Shown here in pieces: positions 21,637 through 32,091 of a stretch of 64,000 bases of DNA. Where the stretch lies: the NCBI RefSeq assembly GCF_900110265.1, contig NZ_FODB01000006.1, forward strand, positions 25,279 through 89,278. The letters are read 5' to 3'. Positions within the stretch are counted from its first letter, which is position 1. Each line of letters starts with the position of its first letter. Origin of the DNA: Vreelandella aquamarina. GTDB lineage: Bacteria; Pseudomonadota; Gammaproteobacteria; Pseudomonadales; Halomonadaceae. The position numbers were made by a program, and so were the translations under genes. The notes under the pieces are model-generated. The model was not told the origin of the DNA and did no database searches. It saw nothing but the letters and a program-made list of their open reading frames with translations.

Positions 21637-22458
21637 TCAGGCCCCCTCAACGTCGTCGAAGTCAGTCTCGGTGTCTTCGGCGTCTGATGGCTCGGTACCG
21701 CTGCGGAATTTAGCCAGGTAAGGAGCAAAGCCCTCTTCGCTGAGCCAGAACTGCAGCATGTTGGTCACGCCGTTACTGGTCAGCGTGGCACCGGAAAGCG
21801 CATCGACTTCGTACTCGTTACTCGCGCCGCCTTTGGTCAGGTGGATTTCAGGAGAGAGGTCGCCCTCTTCGCTGTAAATCTTTTTACCTTCCCACTGGGC
21901 TTGCCAGCGCGGGTTGTTTACCTCAGCACCTAGACCCGGTGTTTCTGCGTGGTCGTAGTAGGTGATACTGACGATGGTATTGCCGTCACCCTCTACCGAC
22001 AGGAATCCCATCATACGGCCCCACAGGCCCTGCCCACGAATAGGCAGAACGATCTGGTCAGGATTCTCAGGATCGCCTACTAGGTACACAGTCGCGAATT
22101 TTTCTACGCGCGAGAATCCCGCGATGTCACGTTCGCCAGACAGCGTACGGCCAGTGGCCGGATCGCGTGCAGCTTCAAAACCGTCATAGGTGTCGGGGTC
22201 GAACTGGTCGGAGTACTCTCCGGTTTCCAGTTCAACAACACGGGCGGTGATCTGGGTGCTGAACGCCTCTTCCACATCCATACCCGGCTCGTAAAGACGT
22301 GCCACGTTGAGGATGTTGGTTTTACGGTCCAGCTCCTGATTGAGCTGCTGCGCTGGGCGCAGTGCTACGGCCGCCGTCGAAACGATGACCGAGCACACGA
22401 TGCACAGCGAGAACGCTACGATCAGGACTTTCTTGATGGAGTTGTTACCTTGTGCCAT
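21637..22458 (-). CDS. nqrC: Na+-NQR subunit C (covalent FMN)
   Basis: This protein of 273 residues has one N-terminal transmembrane helix (about residues 9-32) and a periplasmic FMN-binding domain. The flavinylation motif is SGATLTSNG at residues 222-230; Thr227 should carry FMN through a phosphoester bond, attached by ApbE. The polar C-terminal extension ends in an acidic stretch. The start overlaps the nqrB stop by one base. Because the motif is intact, an ApbE enzyme is expected elsewhere in the genome. Confidence 0.96.
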   Translation of the reverse strand: MAQGNNSIKKVLIVAFSLCIVCSVIVSTAAVALRPAQQLNQELDRKTNILNVARLYEPGMDVEEAFSTQITARVVELETGEYSDQFDPDTYDGFEAARDPATGRTLSGERDIAGFSRVEKFATVYLVGDPENPDQIVLPIRGQGLWGRMMGFLSVEGDGNTIVSITYYDHAETPGLGAEVNNPRWQAQWEGKKIYSEEGDLSPEIHLTKGGASNEYEVDALSGATLTSNGVTNMLQFWLSEEGFAPYLAKFRSGTEPSDAEDTETDFDDVEGA

Positions 22459-23684
22459 TAGGCAGTCTCCTCGGCCGGTGTACCAGTGCGCTTGAGACGG
22501 CGCTTCACATTGGCCTGGACGAAGAAGTGGTCAATCAGCGGCGCAAACAGGTTGGCGAACAGGATGGCCAGCATGATGCCTTCCGGGAACGCCGGGTTTA
22601 CCACGCGGATTAGAACGGTCATCACACCGATCAGCGCGCCAAATACCAAACGGCCTTGGTTAGTCATGGAAGCGGACACAGGGTCAGTCGCCATAAACAC
22701 CATACCGAAGGCAAACCCACCAATGACGAGGTGCCAGTACCACGGCATCGCGAACATGGGGTTGGTTTCAGAACCGATCAGGTTGAACAGCGTGCTGGTA
22801 ATCACCATACCCAGGAATACACCCAGCATGATGCGCCAGTTGGCAATCTTGGTCCACAGCAGTACGGCAGCACCGATCAGGATGGCCAGCGTCGATACTT
22901 CGCCAACAGAGCCAGGGATAAAGCCTAGGAAGGCATCCCACCAGCTATAGGTGTTGGTCAGCGCAGTCATACCGTCTTGGAACGCCATAGAAAGCGCAGT
23001 AGCACCGGTGTAGCCGTCGGCTGCTACCCATACTGCGTCACCAGAAATTTGTGCCGGATAAGCAAAGTAGAGGAACGCGCGGCCCGTCAGCGCAGGGTTC
23101 AGGAAGTTCTTACCCGTGCCGCCGAAGATCTCCTTACCGATCACGACACCGAAGGTAATGCCGAGTGCAACCTGCCATAGTGGAATAGTGGCTGGCAGAA
23201 TCAGCGCAAACAGCACGGAAGTCACGAAGAAACCTTCGTTGACTTCGTGACCACGCTTAATGGCGAACAGCACTTCCCAGAAACCACCCACGACGAACGT
23301 CACGAGGTAAATGGGCAGGAAGTATGTCGCGCCAAGAACGAAGTTAGCCCACAGGCTGCTGGGATCATGACCGCCCGCGAGGGTCATCATGATGGCATCG
23401 CGCCAGCCGTTCATGGAGGCATAACCCGCTTCGATGGCAGTGTTCGCCTGCCAGCCTGCGTTCCACATACCGAAGAACATGGCCGGGAAGGTACACATCC
23501 ATACCGTGATCATGATGCGTTTCAGGTCGACGCCATCACGCACGTGAGCGGTGGTTTTTGCAACGCTGGGGGGCGAGTAGAAAATCGTATCTACCGCTTC
23601 ATAGAGCGGATAGAACTTTTCGTACTTACCACCTTTGTGGAAGTGCGGCTCGAGATTATCGAGTGTTTGTCGAATACCCATCAT
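22458..23684 (-). CDS. nqrB: Na+-NQR subunit B (covalent FMN, riboflavin site)
   Basis: This large integral subunit of 408 residues has about ten transmembrane helices. It forms the main sodium path and the quinone site. The covalent FMN motif is [10 protein letters not shown] with Thr229 as the attachment residue. [15 protein letters not shown] is another conserved stretch. Two ATG codons stand in tandem at 23684; the first overlaps the nqrA stop by one base and has GAGG upstream. Confidence 0.97.
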   Translation of the reverse strand: MMGIRQTLDNLEPHFHKGGKYEKFYPLYEAVDTIFYSPPSVAKTTAHVRDGVDLKRIMITVWMCTFPAMFFGMWNAGWQANTAIEAGYASMNGWRDAIMMTLAGGHDPSSLWANFVLGATYFLPIYLVTFVVGGFWEVLFAIKRGHEVNEGFFVTSVLFALILPATIPLWQVALGITFGVVIGKEIFGGTGKNFLNPALTGRAFLYFAYPAQISGDAVWVAADGYTGATALSMAFQDGMTALTNTYSWWDAFLGFIPGSVGEVSTLAILIGAAVLLWTKIANWRIMLGVFLGMVITSTLFNLIGSETNPMFAMPWYWHLVIGGFAFGMVFMATDPVSASMTNQGRLVFGALIGVMTVLIRVVNPAFPEGIMLAILFANLFAPLIDHFFVQANVKRRLKRTGTPAEETA

Positions 23685-25033
23685 CAGGCCTCTTTCTCGA
23701 TCATGGTGAGATTGTCACGCAGGATGGGGCCGTACTCATATTTGCCGGGGCAAACGTAGGTACACAGCGCCAGATCCTCTTCGTCCAGCTCAAGACACCC
23801 GAGCTGCATGGCAACCTCAATGTCGCCCACAATCAGCGAACGCAGCAGTTGCGTTGGCATGATATCCAACGGCATGACGCGCTCGTAGTTACCCACCGGC
23901 ACCATGGCACGCTCGGAGCCATTTGTAGAAGTAGTCGGCGCGTAGTTACTCAGGCCTTTAAATTTGGAAAGATAAATGCCCATAACGGAGTGGCGATTCG
24001 CACCCAGAGATAACCATCCCATAAAGGTGCGCTTATTGCCCTCTTCCAGCAAACTGATTTGGTTGTGGAAGCGACCCAGATAAGTCAGTTTGCCTTCAGC
24101 GGCAGCGCCAGAGAAAACCGAGCCGGAAATCACGCGGGTGTCATCGGGTTTGATGACTTCACCTGCTAAGAGTTCTTGAGTGCTGGCACCCACACGGGTA
24201 CGCAGAATGCGCGGTTTTTCTGCACGCGGGCCACCTACCGCTACGATGCGGCTTATGTCCAGCTTACCTTCTACAAACAGCTTGCCGAAGGCAATCACGT
24301 CCTGATAACCGATGTGCCACACTTTCTTATGCAGCGCCACGGGCGAGAGGTAGTGAATGTGTGTGCCTACCAAACCAGCCGGATGCGGCCCAGCAAAGCT
24401 TTCGGTTTTTACACCGCTGACATCACCACCCGGAATTGAGGCGTTTGCACCCGTGCACAGAAAAACGTTGCCCTCGGTCAGGCGGGTTAGCACCTTGAGG
24501 CCGTCTTCAAATGCTTGGGCATTTTCATTGATGATAAAGGCAGGGTCAGCGCTTAGCGGATGAGTATCTACAGCGGTGACAAAGATATCAGCAGGAACGC
24601 TATCGATGGCTGGTGTGCGTGAGAAAGGACGGGTGCGCAGGGCAGTCCAAAGTCCTGACTCAACAAGCTGATCGACAACGGCTTGACGATCAAGCTGTCC
24701 TAAAGCACCACGATCATGAGAAGCAAATGTAATCGCTTCTTCATTTTCATCGACTTTAATAACCACAGACAGCAGACGACGTTTTTCGCCACGGTTAATT
24801 GCGACTACTTCACCACCGGCAGGCGCGGTAAAACGCACGCCATCAATTTTCTTGTCGGTGAAGAGAAGCTGGCCTAACTTGACCTTGTCCCCTTCCTGAA
24901 CTTCCATTGTTGGTTTCATACCAACATAGTCAGTGCCCAGGATTGCCACGTGACGCACAGGCTGCGCATCTTCAATACGCTGCTCGGGCGCTCCCGTGAT
25001 GGGGAGATCCAGGCCTTTTTTGACTTCGATCAT
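23684..25033 (-). CDS. nqrA: Na+-NQR subunit A
   Basis: This peripheral cytosolic subunit of 449 residues contributes to quinone binding and is homologous to RnfC without iron-sulfur ligands. The opening [16 protein letters not shown], then [15 protein letters not shown] and FTAPAGGEV (a barrel-sandwich motif), are typical. It is the first gene of the operon, preceded by a leader of about 135 bases that contains a tandem repeat. Confidence 0.97.
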   Translation of the reverse strand: MIEVKKGLDLPITGAPEQRIEDAQPVRHVAILGTDYVGMKPTMEVQEGDKVKLGQLLFTDKKIDGVRFTAPAGGEVVAINRGEKRRLLSVVIKVDENEEAITFASHDRGALGQLDRQAVVDQLVESGLWTALRTRPFSRTPAIDSVPADIFVTAVDTHPLSADPAFIINENAQAFEDGLKVLTRLTEGNVFLCTGANASIPGGDVSGVKTESFAGPHPAGLVGTHIHYLSPVALHKKVWHIGYQDVIAFGKLFVEGKLDISRIVAVGGPRAEKPRILRTRVGASTQELLAGEVIKPDDTRVISGSVFSGAAAEGKLTYLGRFHNQISLLEEGNKRTFMGWLSLGANRHSVMGIYLSKFKGLSNYAPTTSTNGSERAMVPVGNYERVMPLDIMPTQLLRSLIVGDIEVAMQLGCLELDEEDLALCTYVCPGKYEYGPILRDNLTMIEKEA

Positions 25034-25078
25034 AGTCTCGCCCAGTTGATGGATCGGATATACGAAGGTAAGGGGTTC

Positions 25079-25116
25079 GAATGCTTATTTTCTGCCCAGT
25101 GAATTCTTATTTTCTG
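25079..25116. repeat. Two 16-bp direct repeats in the nqr leader, 22 bp apart
   Basis: GAATGCTTATTTTCTG (25079-25094) and GAATTCTTATTTTCTG (25101-25116) differ at one base. The 22-bp period is two helical turns, as expected for a tandem protein-binding site. They lie downstream of the best nqr promoter candidate and 46 to 83 bp before the nqrA start codon. Confidence 0.55.
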
Positions 25117-25174
25117 TTCAGATTGTTACCAGTCAGGCCCAAGCAAGCTTGAACCACCCCGAAAAATCTATCGC

Positions 25175-25203
25175 ATTATAAAGATAAGCGCGGCCAATGA
25201 CCA
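25175..25203 (-). promoter_or_regulatory. Promoter candidate for the nqr operon
   Basis: On the minus strand TGGTCA (25203-25198) and a perfect TATAAT (25180-25175) stand 17 bp apart. The start site would be near 25168, giving a leader of about 135 bases before nqrA. Confidence 0.55.
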
Positions 25204-25260
25204 CATCCCTGATGGCCTCCAAAAGTGCTATATGCATTTGTAGTGCATTTGTTTCTGGTA

Positions 25261-25287
25261 CAAAAAACGCCACCCGAAGGTGGCGTT
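25261..25287 (-). terminator. Terminator of the GAPDH gene
   Basis: A 9-bp stem AACGCCACC/GGTGGCGTT (25266-25287) with a CGAA loop on the plus strand (TTCG on the minus strand) is followed on the minus strand by six T. It lies about 53 bp after the GAPDH stop codon. Confidence 0.9.
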
Positions 25288-25340
25288 GATTCAACGTTTT
25301 AAGTAATGCCCTAATTTAGCGCACTACGGACCTGCACTCA

Positions 25341-26804
25341 TTAACTCGCCTGACGTGGCAGCTTCAAAAACTGCACATTCGACATATGCTGAAGAATACG
25401 AATGACCTGGCAGCTATAACCAAACTCATTGTCGTACCAGACGTAGACCACTGCATGATTGCCGTTAGCAATGGTCGCTTTGGCATCAACAATGCCCGCG
25501 TGGCGATTACCAACGAAGTCAGAAGAAACCACTTCTGCAGAGTCAACGAAATCGATTTGCTTTTGGTAAGCAGAATCAATCGACATACGGCGCAGGTAGT
25601 CGTTCAGCGCGTCTGCATCGGTACCTTTATCCAGCGTCAGATTCAAAATCGCCATAGATACGTTCGGGGTCGGTACGCGAATGGCGTTACCAGTCAGCTT
25701 GCCTTCTAACTCCGGCAGCGCCTTAGCAACCGCTTTAGCTGCGCCTGTTTCGGTCAGCACCATGTTAAGCGCCGCACTACGGCCACGACGATCACCTTTA
25801 TGATAGTTATCAATCAGGTTCTGGTCGTTGGTATAGGAGTGAACGGTCTCAACGTGCCCTGTCGCCACACCGTACTCATCGTTGAGTACTTTCAACACCG
25901 GCACAATGGCGTTCGTCGTACAGGAAGCCGCCGACACGATGCGGTCATTATCGCCAATCGTTTCGTGATTAATGCCGAATACGATATTTTTGATGTCACC
26001 TTTACCCGGCGCCGTCAGCAGCGCTTTTGCTGCACCTTTACACTCAAGGTGCTGGCCTAGACCCGCTTCATCACGCCAAATACCGGTGTTATCAACAATC
26101 ACCGCGTTGTGAATATCGTAGGTGGTGTAATCAATTTCGCTGGGGGAGTCGGCGTAGATGACCTGCACCACGTTGCCGTTAATGGTCAGCGTACGCGCGT
26201 CAGCATCCACGGCGATGGTGCCATCAAACGGGCCATGAACCGAGTCGCGGCGCAGCAGACTGGCACGCTTCTCCAGGTCTTTCGCCACATCACCACGGCC
26301 GCGCACCACAATGGCACGCAAACGCAGTAGGTTTCCGCCGCCAGCCTTCTCGACCATCACGCGCGCCAGCAGGCGACCAATACGGCCAAAACCATACAGC
26401 ACGACGTCTTGAGGCTCGCCTTTGTTGCCGCCCGGCTGAAAGCCGTCGATGATCTCGCCTAGCTCATGGCGCAAAAACGCATCAAGGTCGCCACCGCCCT
26501 GGCGCTTAAAGCTCACTGCTAGCTTACCCACATCGACGTGAGCAGGCCCCAGATTCATCTCACTCATCGCTTTTACGATGGGGTACGTGTCTTCTACCGA
26601 CAGCTCTGTGCCTTCAATTTTGCGCACAAAACGGTGATCTTTAAGGATACGAATGACCGACCGCTTGATCAGAGAGCGTCCGAACATCGTGGCCACAACG
26701 TTGTTCTGGCGATAGAGCTGCCCCACTAGTGGGATCATTTGCTCCGCCAGAGCTTCGTTGTTTTGCCATTCCTGAAAAACGTTTTCGAGCGCTTGCTGAC
26801 TCAC
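25341..26804 (-). CDS. gap: Glyceraldehyde-3-phosphate dehydrogenase, long form with N-terminal extension
   Basis: This NAD(P)-dependent enzyme oxidises glyceraldehyde 3-phosphate to 1,3-bisphosphoglycerate. About 487 residues, compared with 330-340 in the usual enzyme. The first 130 or so residues are a helical extension rich in charged residues; then the Rossmann fold begins at VVLYGFGRIGRLLARV. The catalytic cysteine is in SAASCTTNAIVPVL, and DNEFGYSCQV closes the domain. Such long forms occur in Pseudomonas and marine gammaproteobacteria. The start is set at GTG 26804 because GAGG lies seven bases upstream, and this gives MSQQALENVFQEW. An ATG four codons earlier (26816) has no ribosome site. 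Confidence 0.92.
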   Translation of the reverse strand: MSQQALENVFQEWQNNEALAEQMIPLVGQLYRQNNVVATMFGRSLIKRSVIRILKDHRFVRKIEGTELSVEDTYPIVKAMSEMNLGPAHVDVGKLAVSFKRQGGGDLDAFLRHELGEIIDGFQPGGNKGEPQDVVLYGFGRIGRLLARVMVEKAGGGNLLRLRAIVVRGRGDVAKDLEKRASLLRRDSVHGPFDGTIAVDADARTLTINGNVVQVIYADSPSEIDYTTYDIHNAVIVDNTGIWRDEAGLGQHLECKGAAKALLTAPGKGDIKNIVFGINHETIGDNDRIVSAASCTTNAIVPVLKVLNDEYGVATGHVETVHSYTNDQNLIDNYHKGDRRGRSAALNMVLTETGAAKAVAKALPELEGKLTGNAIRVPTPNVSMAILNLTLDKGTDADALNDYLRRMSIDSAYQKQIDFVDSAEVVSSDFVGNRHAGIVDAKATIANGNHAVVYVWYDNEFGYSCQVIRILQHMSNVQFLKLPRQAS

Positions 26805-26900
26805 GTGCGGCCTCATTGAGTTATGAACGGGGATGTCCCGAGCATTATCCGGAGCTTATTAAGGTGCCGCAATGGATGGATAGTCGCACAACATGTAGGG

Positions 26901-26929
26901 GTATTACAGAAACAGGGTATTGACTACAA
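26901..26929 (-). promoter_or_regulatory. Promoter candidate for the GAPDH gene
   Basis: On the minus strand TTGTAG (26929-26924) and TAATAC (26906-26901) are separated by exactly 17 bp. The predicted transcript would start about 90 bases before the GTG start codon. Confidence 0.5.
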
Positions 26930-27046
26930 ACGCCAATGATGCAGCGACCAAGCGATCTTAACACCCCATGGCGCCAAAGCCTCTGCGCGAAAGGGCGGAT
27001 CGTGTATGATCTTGGTTCCGTTTCTGTGCAAAACGATACCTTTACT

Positions 27047-30000
27047 ATGCCTTCTTTCTCTCTGCTCGAACCGCCTCAGCCGCAAGGGATTCGCGATACG
27101 CTCTATTTGCAAGCGCCGCCGGGCAGTGCGACTGCCCTGGCGCTAGCTCAGGTAGCGTCAAGCGCACCGTTACTGGTGATCACTCCCAACACCGCCAGCG
27201 CCCAGAGGCTGGAACAAGATCTCGCTTTTTATAGCAGCGTGCCGGTTCTCCCCTTCCCCGATTGGGAAACCTTGCCCTACGACAGCTTCTCGCCCCACCA
27301 AGATATTATTTCTGCTCGGCTGAGAACGCTGCGCCTGCTACAGGATGGCGTGCGCGGTATCGTGCTTGTGCCAGTCAATACCCTCATGCAGCGGCTGCCG
27401 CCTGTCTCGTACATCGCTGGCCGCGTGATGACGCTAAAGGCGGGGGCCACGCTGAATCGCGAAACCTTCCGCGAATCGCTCTCCCGGGCAGGCTATCGTG
27501 CGGTAGAGACCGTTTATGAGCCGGGCGAATACGCCATGCGCGGCGCGATTATCGACCTATTTGCCATGGGCATGGATGAGCCGATTCGTATTGATCTATT
27601 TGATGATGAGATCGACACACTGCGCCACTTCGACCCCGGCAGCCAGCGCTCTACCGACAAAGTGGATGTCATCGAACTGCTGCCTGCCCATGAATACTCG
27701 CTAAGCCGCAGCGCGATTGCCTGCTTTCGTGAGCAGTTTGAGACCCTGTTTGATGTCGACCCGCGCCAGTGCCCGCTCTATAACGATGCGCTGAAAGCGA
27801 TTCCCTCTCCTGGGCTAGAGCAGTATTTACCGCTCTTTTTCGAGGAAACCGCCTCACTGTTTGAGCATCTCACCGAAGACACTCGCATCGCCTTGCTCCC
27901 AGACGTTTTCCACGCGGCTGAGCAGCACTGGCAGTCGATTGAATCACGCTATGAGAATTTAGGTGTTGACCCTACACGGCCGCTACTACCGCCTCACCGG
28001 GCGTTCTTCCCGGTTAACGAAGTGTTTTCAGCCATTAAAGCGCGGCCTCGCCTTGAGTTCACTGAGGACGACAGCCAATGCCATGCGCTTGCTCCTCTGG
28101 CCCAAGCACTCCCTTCTCTGGCCATCAATGCGCGTGCCAAACAGCCGCTGAGCGAGCTGGCGAGCTTCTTAGATAACCATCCCAAGACCCGCATGCTGTT
28201 TGTTGCCGAGTCTCGCGGGCGGCGAGAAGCACTGGAGGAAGTCCTCTCCCCGCTGAAACTATCGCTGCCCCATAGCGATAGTTTCCAGGCTTTTTTAGCA
28301 GGCAGCGAGCACATCGCTATAACGGAAAGCTTGGTGGGTAGCGGCCTATGGCTCACCGAGCCCGATGTCGCGGTAATTAGCGAAACCGAGCTGTTTGGCG
28401 ACGTCGTGCGGCAAAGCCGTCGGCGGGAAAAAGCCACCGACGATAACGAACTAGCGGTCCGTCACCTTTCCGAGTTGCGCGAAGGAGCACCGGTGGTTCA
28501 CCAAGCCCACGGCGTAGGCCGCTACCTGGGCCTGGAGACTCTGGAAGCGGGCGGCCAGGCCAACGAGTTTCTCGCCCTCTCCTATGCAGACGGTGCCAAG
28601 CTGTATGTGCCGGTGGATAGCCTGCACCTTATTTCACGCTATAGCGGCGCCGATGACGAACTCGCTCCGCTGCATAAGCTGGGCTCCGACCAGTGGGAGA
28701 AAGCCCGCCGCAAAGCCGCTGAAAAAATTCGCGACACCGCCGCAGAGCTATTGGATATTTACGCCCGCCGTGAAGCCCAGCAAGGCACAGTGTACGACCC
28801 GCCCGGCGATGAGTATGTGCGTTTTGCGGCCAGCTTCCCGTTTGAGGAAACACCGGATCAGAAGGCGGCTATCGAAGCAGTGATCAGCGACATGGTCTCT
28901 CCTCAGCCAATGGATCGCGTGGTGTGCGGCGATGTGGGCTTTGGTAAAACCGAGGTGGCCATGCGCGCCGCCTTCCTCGCCGTACAGTCCGGCAGACAGG
29001 TCGTAGTGCTAGTGCCGACAACGCTGCTAGCACGCCAGCACTTCGAGAACTTCCGCGACCGCTTTGCCGACACTGCCGTCAATATCAGCCTAATCTCGCG
29101 CTTTACCGGTGGCAAAGAGATGACGCAAACCCTGGAAGGCATCAAAAGCGGCCAAACCGGTATCGTTATTGGCACCCATAAGCTGCTCTCGAAAAGCGTC
29201 GAGCTGCCCAAAATGGGACTGCTGATTATCGATGAAGAGCACCGCTTCGGCGTCGCCCAAAAAGAGAAGTTGAAAACCCTACGCGCGGAAATCGACATTC
29301 TCACACTCACCGCCACGCCCATTCCGCGTACGCTCAATATGGCCATGAGTGGCATCCGTGACCTTTCTATCATCGCCACTCCGCCCGCAAGGCGCTTATC
29401 GGTAAAAACTTTTATACAGCAGCGCGATAACAGCATTATTAAGGAAGCGCTACTGCGGGAGATCCTGCGCGGCGGTCAGGTCTACTTCCTGCACAACGAA
29501 GTTAAAACCATTGAGAATGCTGCTGAACAGATCCGCGAGCTAGTGCCGGAAGCCCGCGTTGCTGTGGCCCACGGCCAGCTTCCAGAGCGCAGCCTTGAGC
29601 GGGTGATGTCTGATTTCTACCACCGACGCTTTAACGTGCTGGTGTGCTCCACCATTATAGAAACCGGCATTGACGTACCTAGCGCCAACACCATTTTGAT
29701 TGAGCGTGCGGATAAGTTCGGCCTAGCACAGCTACACCAGCTGCGCGGCCGCGTAGGGCGCAGCCACCATCAGGCCTATGCTTACCTACTAACCCCGCCA
29801 CCCAAAGCCATGACGCGAGATGCCGTAAAACGCCTTGAGGCGATTAGCGCCTCCGACGACCTGGGGGCAGGCTTTACATTGGCCAGCCACGATATGGAAA
29901 TTCGCGGTGCGGGTGAGCTTTTGGGCGACGAGCAAAGCGGCCAAATGGAAACCATTGGCTACACCCTTTATATGGAAATGCTGGACCGGGCGGTGAAAGC

Positions 30001-30496
30001 AATCCGCGCAGGCAAAACCCCTAACATCGACGCGCCCTTCAACACAGGCGTCGAAATAAGCCTGAATCTGCCTGCCCTCATTCCCGATGATTACATTCAC
30101 GATGTACAGCAGCGCCTAGTCATGTATAAACGCATCGCTAATACGCAATCAGATACCGAGCTTAAAGAGTTGCAGGTAGAGTTGATCGACCGTTTTGGTC
30201 TACTGCCACAGCCGTTGAAGAACCTGATTCGGCAGACGAAGCTGCGCCACCGGGCAGAACAGCTCGGTGTTGCGCGCATAGAAGCAGGTGAACAGCGCGG
30301 CCGCGTGATTTTTAACACCACTACCCAGGTAGACCCGCTGACCCTGGTCACGCTGATTCAAAAATCTCCCCAGCACTACCGCTTAGATGGTTCCGATACT
30401 TTACGTTTTGAATTTCCAATGGAAACGGTCGAACAGCGTTTCGAAAAGATTGAAGCACTGCTAACGACCCTTAATCAAAAAGTAGCGGCGGCGTGA
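27047..30496 (+). CDS. mfd: Transcription-repair coupling factor Mfd
   Basis: This 1149-residue ATP-dependent translocase removes RNA polymerase stalled at DNA damage and recruits UvrA. The order is an N-terminal UvrB-homology module, the RNA polymerase interaction domain (GAPVVHQAHGVGRYLGLE), then RecG-like helicase domains. Walker A is CGDVGFGKTEVAMRA, the DExx box is LLIIDEEHRFGV, and TATPIPRTLNMAMSGIRDLS is typical. The C-terminal TRCF domain is complete. The ATG at 27047 (MPSFSLLEPP) is chosen by family length; no strong ribosome site is visible, and the frame is open upstream to 26936. Confidence 0.96.
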   Translation: MPSFSLLEPPQPQGIRDTLYLQAPPGSATALALAQVASSAPLLVITPNTASAQRLEQDLAFYSSVPVLPFPDWETLPYDSFSPHQDIISARLRTLRLLQDGVRGIVLVPVNTLMQRLPPVSYIAGRVMTLKAGATLNRETFRESLSRAGYRAVETVYEPGEYAMRGAIIDLFAMGMDEPIRIDLFDDEIDTLRHFDPGSQRSTDKVDVIELLPAHEYSLSRSAIACFREQFETLFDVDPRQCPLYNDALKAIPSPGLEQYLPLFFEETASLFEHLTEDTRIALLPDVFHAAEQHWQSIESRYENLGVDPTRPLLPPHRAFFPVNEVFSAIKARPRLEFTEDDSQCHALAPLAQALPSLAINARAKQPLSELASFLDNHPKTRMLFVAESRGRREALEEVLSPLKLSLPHSDSFQAFLAGSEHIAITESLVGSGLWLTEPDVAVISETELFGDVVRQSRRREKATDDNELAVRHLSELREGAPVVHQAHGVGRYLGLETLEAGGQANEFLALSYADGAKLYVPVDSLHLISRYSGADDELAPLHKLGSDQWEKARRKAAEKIRDTAAELLDIYARREAQQGTVYDPPGDEYVRFAASFPFEETPDQKAAIEAVISDMVSPQPMDRVVCGDVGFGKTEVAMRAAFLAVQSGRQVVVLVPTTLLARQHFENFRDRFADTAVNISLISRFTGGKEMTQTLEGIKSGQTGIVIGTHKLLSKSVELPKMGLLIIDEEHRFGVAQKEKLKTLRAEIDILTLTATPIPRTLNMAMSGIRDLSIIATPPARRLSVKTFIQQRDNSIIKEALLREILRGGQVYFLHNEVKTIENAAEQIRELVPEARVAVAHGQLPERSLERVMSDFYHRRFNVLVCSTIIETGIDVPSANTILIERADKFGLAQLHQLRGRVGRSHHQAYAYLLTPPPKAMTRDAVKRLEAISASDDLGAGFTLASHDMEIRGAGELLGDEQSGQMETIGYTLYMEMLDRAVKAIRAGKTPNIDAPFNTGVEISLNLPALIPDDYIHDVQQRLVMYKRIANTQSDTELKELQVELIDRFGLLPQPLKNLIRQTKLRHRAEQLGVARIEAGEQRGRVIFNTTTQVDPLTLVTLIQKSPQHYRLDGSDTLRFEFPMETVEQRFEKIEALLTTLNQKVAAA

Positions 30497-30594
30497 ACCT
30501 TGGGGCAAACTTGTCATTAAGCAGCACATATCGGTAACGCATCGCTGCCCATTACCATGCGTACCAGCAGTGCATACATTGATTAGGATCGACC

Positions 30595-31728
30595 ATGAAC
30601 ATTCGTAAGAACATTACCCGTTGGGGACCTACCAGCCTGGCAGTTCTGCTGGCAGCGAGCCTTGTGGGCCCCGTTTATGCACAGCCGTCGGCCGAGCAGG
30701 CCGAAAGCACTGCGGCGATTACTGACGACGCCACTGCTAGTGCAGAGCAAGTTGCTGAGGCGCAGGAACTACCGCGCGGCCACTTCCGACTACCCGAGCA
30801 CGGCGATATTATTGGTGAGTACTACACCGTTACGGTGGAGGACCCCGAAGAGACGCTTATCGACATCGCTCGTCGCCATAATATTGGCTACGAAGAGATT
30901 CGCATGGCGAACCCAGACGTTAGCTTATGGGTACCGGGTAAAGGCACCGAGGTAGTGATCCCTGCGCGGTACATTCTGCCGCCTGCGCCACGCGAGGGCG
31001 TGGTGGTCAATCTCTCCGAGCTGCGCCTTTACTACTACCCTGCCGACAACCCCGGCATTGTGGAAACCTACCCTGTCAGCGTTGGCCGCGAGGAGTTTGC
31101 GACTCCGGTAGGCATCACGCGGACCACGGTCAAAGTCAAAGACCCTGCCTGGGCACCGCCCGCCTCGATGCGTCGTGAAGCGGCTGCAAGAGGCGAGCCT
31201 GCACCCGCTATCGTTCCACCAGGGCCTGACAACCCGCTTGGCCGTCATGCCATCTTGCTGGCTATGCCGAGCTACTTGATCCATGGGACCAATCGCCCTG
31301 ATGGCGTGGGTATGCGTGTCAGCCGTGGCTGTATTCGCATGTACCCGGAAGATATCGAGTCGCTGTATGAACGCCTACCAAGCGGCACTAAGGTAAACCT
31401 GATGGATGCGCCTTTTAAAGCAGGCTGGGCGGCAGACGGCACACTGTTTGTGCAATCCCACCCTCAGCTGGAAGAGAACGTAGGCAACTTTGAGCCGCTT
31501 CTTAATGCCATTGAGCGGGTCAGCGAACTGGCAGAAGATCAAGCAGAAGTGGATTACGAGCAAGTCAAACGCGCGGTGGAAGCACCAGACGGCCGCTTTG
31601 TGGCGCTATATGGCCCGCAAGCACCCGCCCCTGAGCAGGAACCCGAGCCGCAGCCCACTCAGCAGCTAGAGGGAATTTTGGAAGGTGTCGAGCTTTCCAC
31701 GACCGTTCGAGTTGAAGGCGACGCTTAA
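30595..31728 (+). CDS. Periplasmic L,D-transpeptidase with LysM domain (ErfK/YbiS type)
   Basis: 377 residues. A signal peptide ends near GPVYAQ. A LysM peptidoglycan-binding domain follows (YTVTVEDPEETLIDIARRH to GTEVVIP, about residues 78-122). The YkuD catalytic domain has SYLIHGTN and the nucleophile motif VSRGCIRMYPEDIE. The C-terminal 50 residues are Pro/Glu/Gln-rich and probably unstructured. Enzymes with this layout join the C-terminal lysine of Braun-type lipoprotein to diaminopimelate, or make 3-3 crosslinks. An AGGA ribosome site precedes the ATG. It converges with the OprI-type lipoprotein gene, which encodes a plausible substrate. Confidence 0.92.
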   Translation: MNIRKNITRWGPTSLAVLLAASLVGPVYAQPSAEQAESTAAITDDATASAEQVAEAQELPRGHFRLPEHGDIIGEYYTVTVEDPEETLIDIARRHNIGYEEIRMANPDVSLWVPGKGTEVVIPARYILPPAPREGVVVNLSELRLYYYPADNPGIVETYPVSVGREEFATPVGITRTTVKVKDPAWAPPASMRREAAARGEPAPAIVPPGPDNPLGRHAILLAMPSYLIHGTNRPDGVGMRVSRGCIRMYPEDIESLYERLPSGTKVNLMDAPFKAGWAADGTLFVQSHPQLEENVGNFEPLLNAIERVSELAEDQAEVDYEQVKRAVEAPDGRFVALYGPQAPAPEQEPEPQPTQQLEGILEGVELSTTVRVEGDA

Positions 31729-31748
31729 CGCGCAAAGCGCTAGCCAAC

Positions 31749-31775
31749 AAAAAACCCCGCCGAGGCGGGGTTTTT
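31749..31775. terminator. Bidirectional terminator between the L,D-transpeptidase and lipoprotein genes
   Basis: The stem CCCCGCC/GGCGGGG with a GA loop (31755-31770) has six A before and five T after, so it can stop transcription from both converging genes. Confidence 0.9.
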
Positions 31776-31827
31776 CACATCTACAGCGACCACCGAACAT
31801 GCATCATGCTCGGTGGCCCAAGCAGAA

Positions 31828-32091
31828 TTACTTCTGCATGGAACGCTGGAACATGCGGTTCATTTCTTCACGGTTCTGCTCAGACATCTGCAGAGCAGCT
31901 TGCGCGTCGCGCTGAGCTTGGTTTGCAGTGTTCAGAGCTTGTGAAGCCATGCTGCGTGCTTCTGCGGCATCAGCCTGTGCAGATTCAGCAGTCATGCGAA
32001 CTTCTTCCAGAGCGCTGGTAGAAGCACAGCCAGCCAGGATTGCCAGAGAAGCGGCAGCGGCAGTCATCTTCAGAGCAGTCTTCAGAGTCAT
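31828..32091 (-). CDS. OprI/Lpp-type outer-membrane lipoprotein (alanine-zipper)
   Basis: This lipoprotein precursor of 87 residues has the lipobox ILAGC and Cys22 as the acylated residue. The mature part is a single long helix rich in Ala at heptad positions (SAQADAAEARSMASQAL and NTANQAQRDAQAALQ), forming an alanine-zipper trimer or coil like OprI and Braun lipoprotein. The sequence ends in lysine (RSMQK), the residue through which Lpp is tied to peptidoglycan by L,D-transpeptidases. AAGGAG lies before the ATG. The upstream region of over 200 bp is AT-rich, as expected for a highly expressed gene. Tethering is inferred, not shown. Confidence 0.9.
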   Translation of the reverse strand: MTLKTALKMTAAAASLAILAGCASTSALEEVRMTAESAQADAAEARSMASQALNTANQAQRDAQAALQMSEQNREEMNRMFQRSMQK

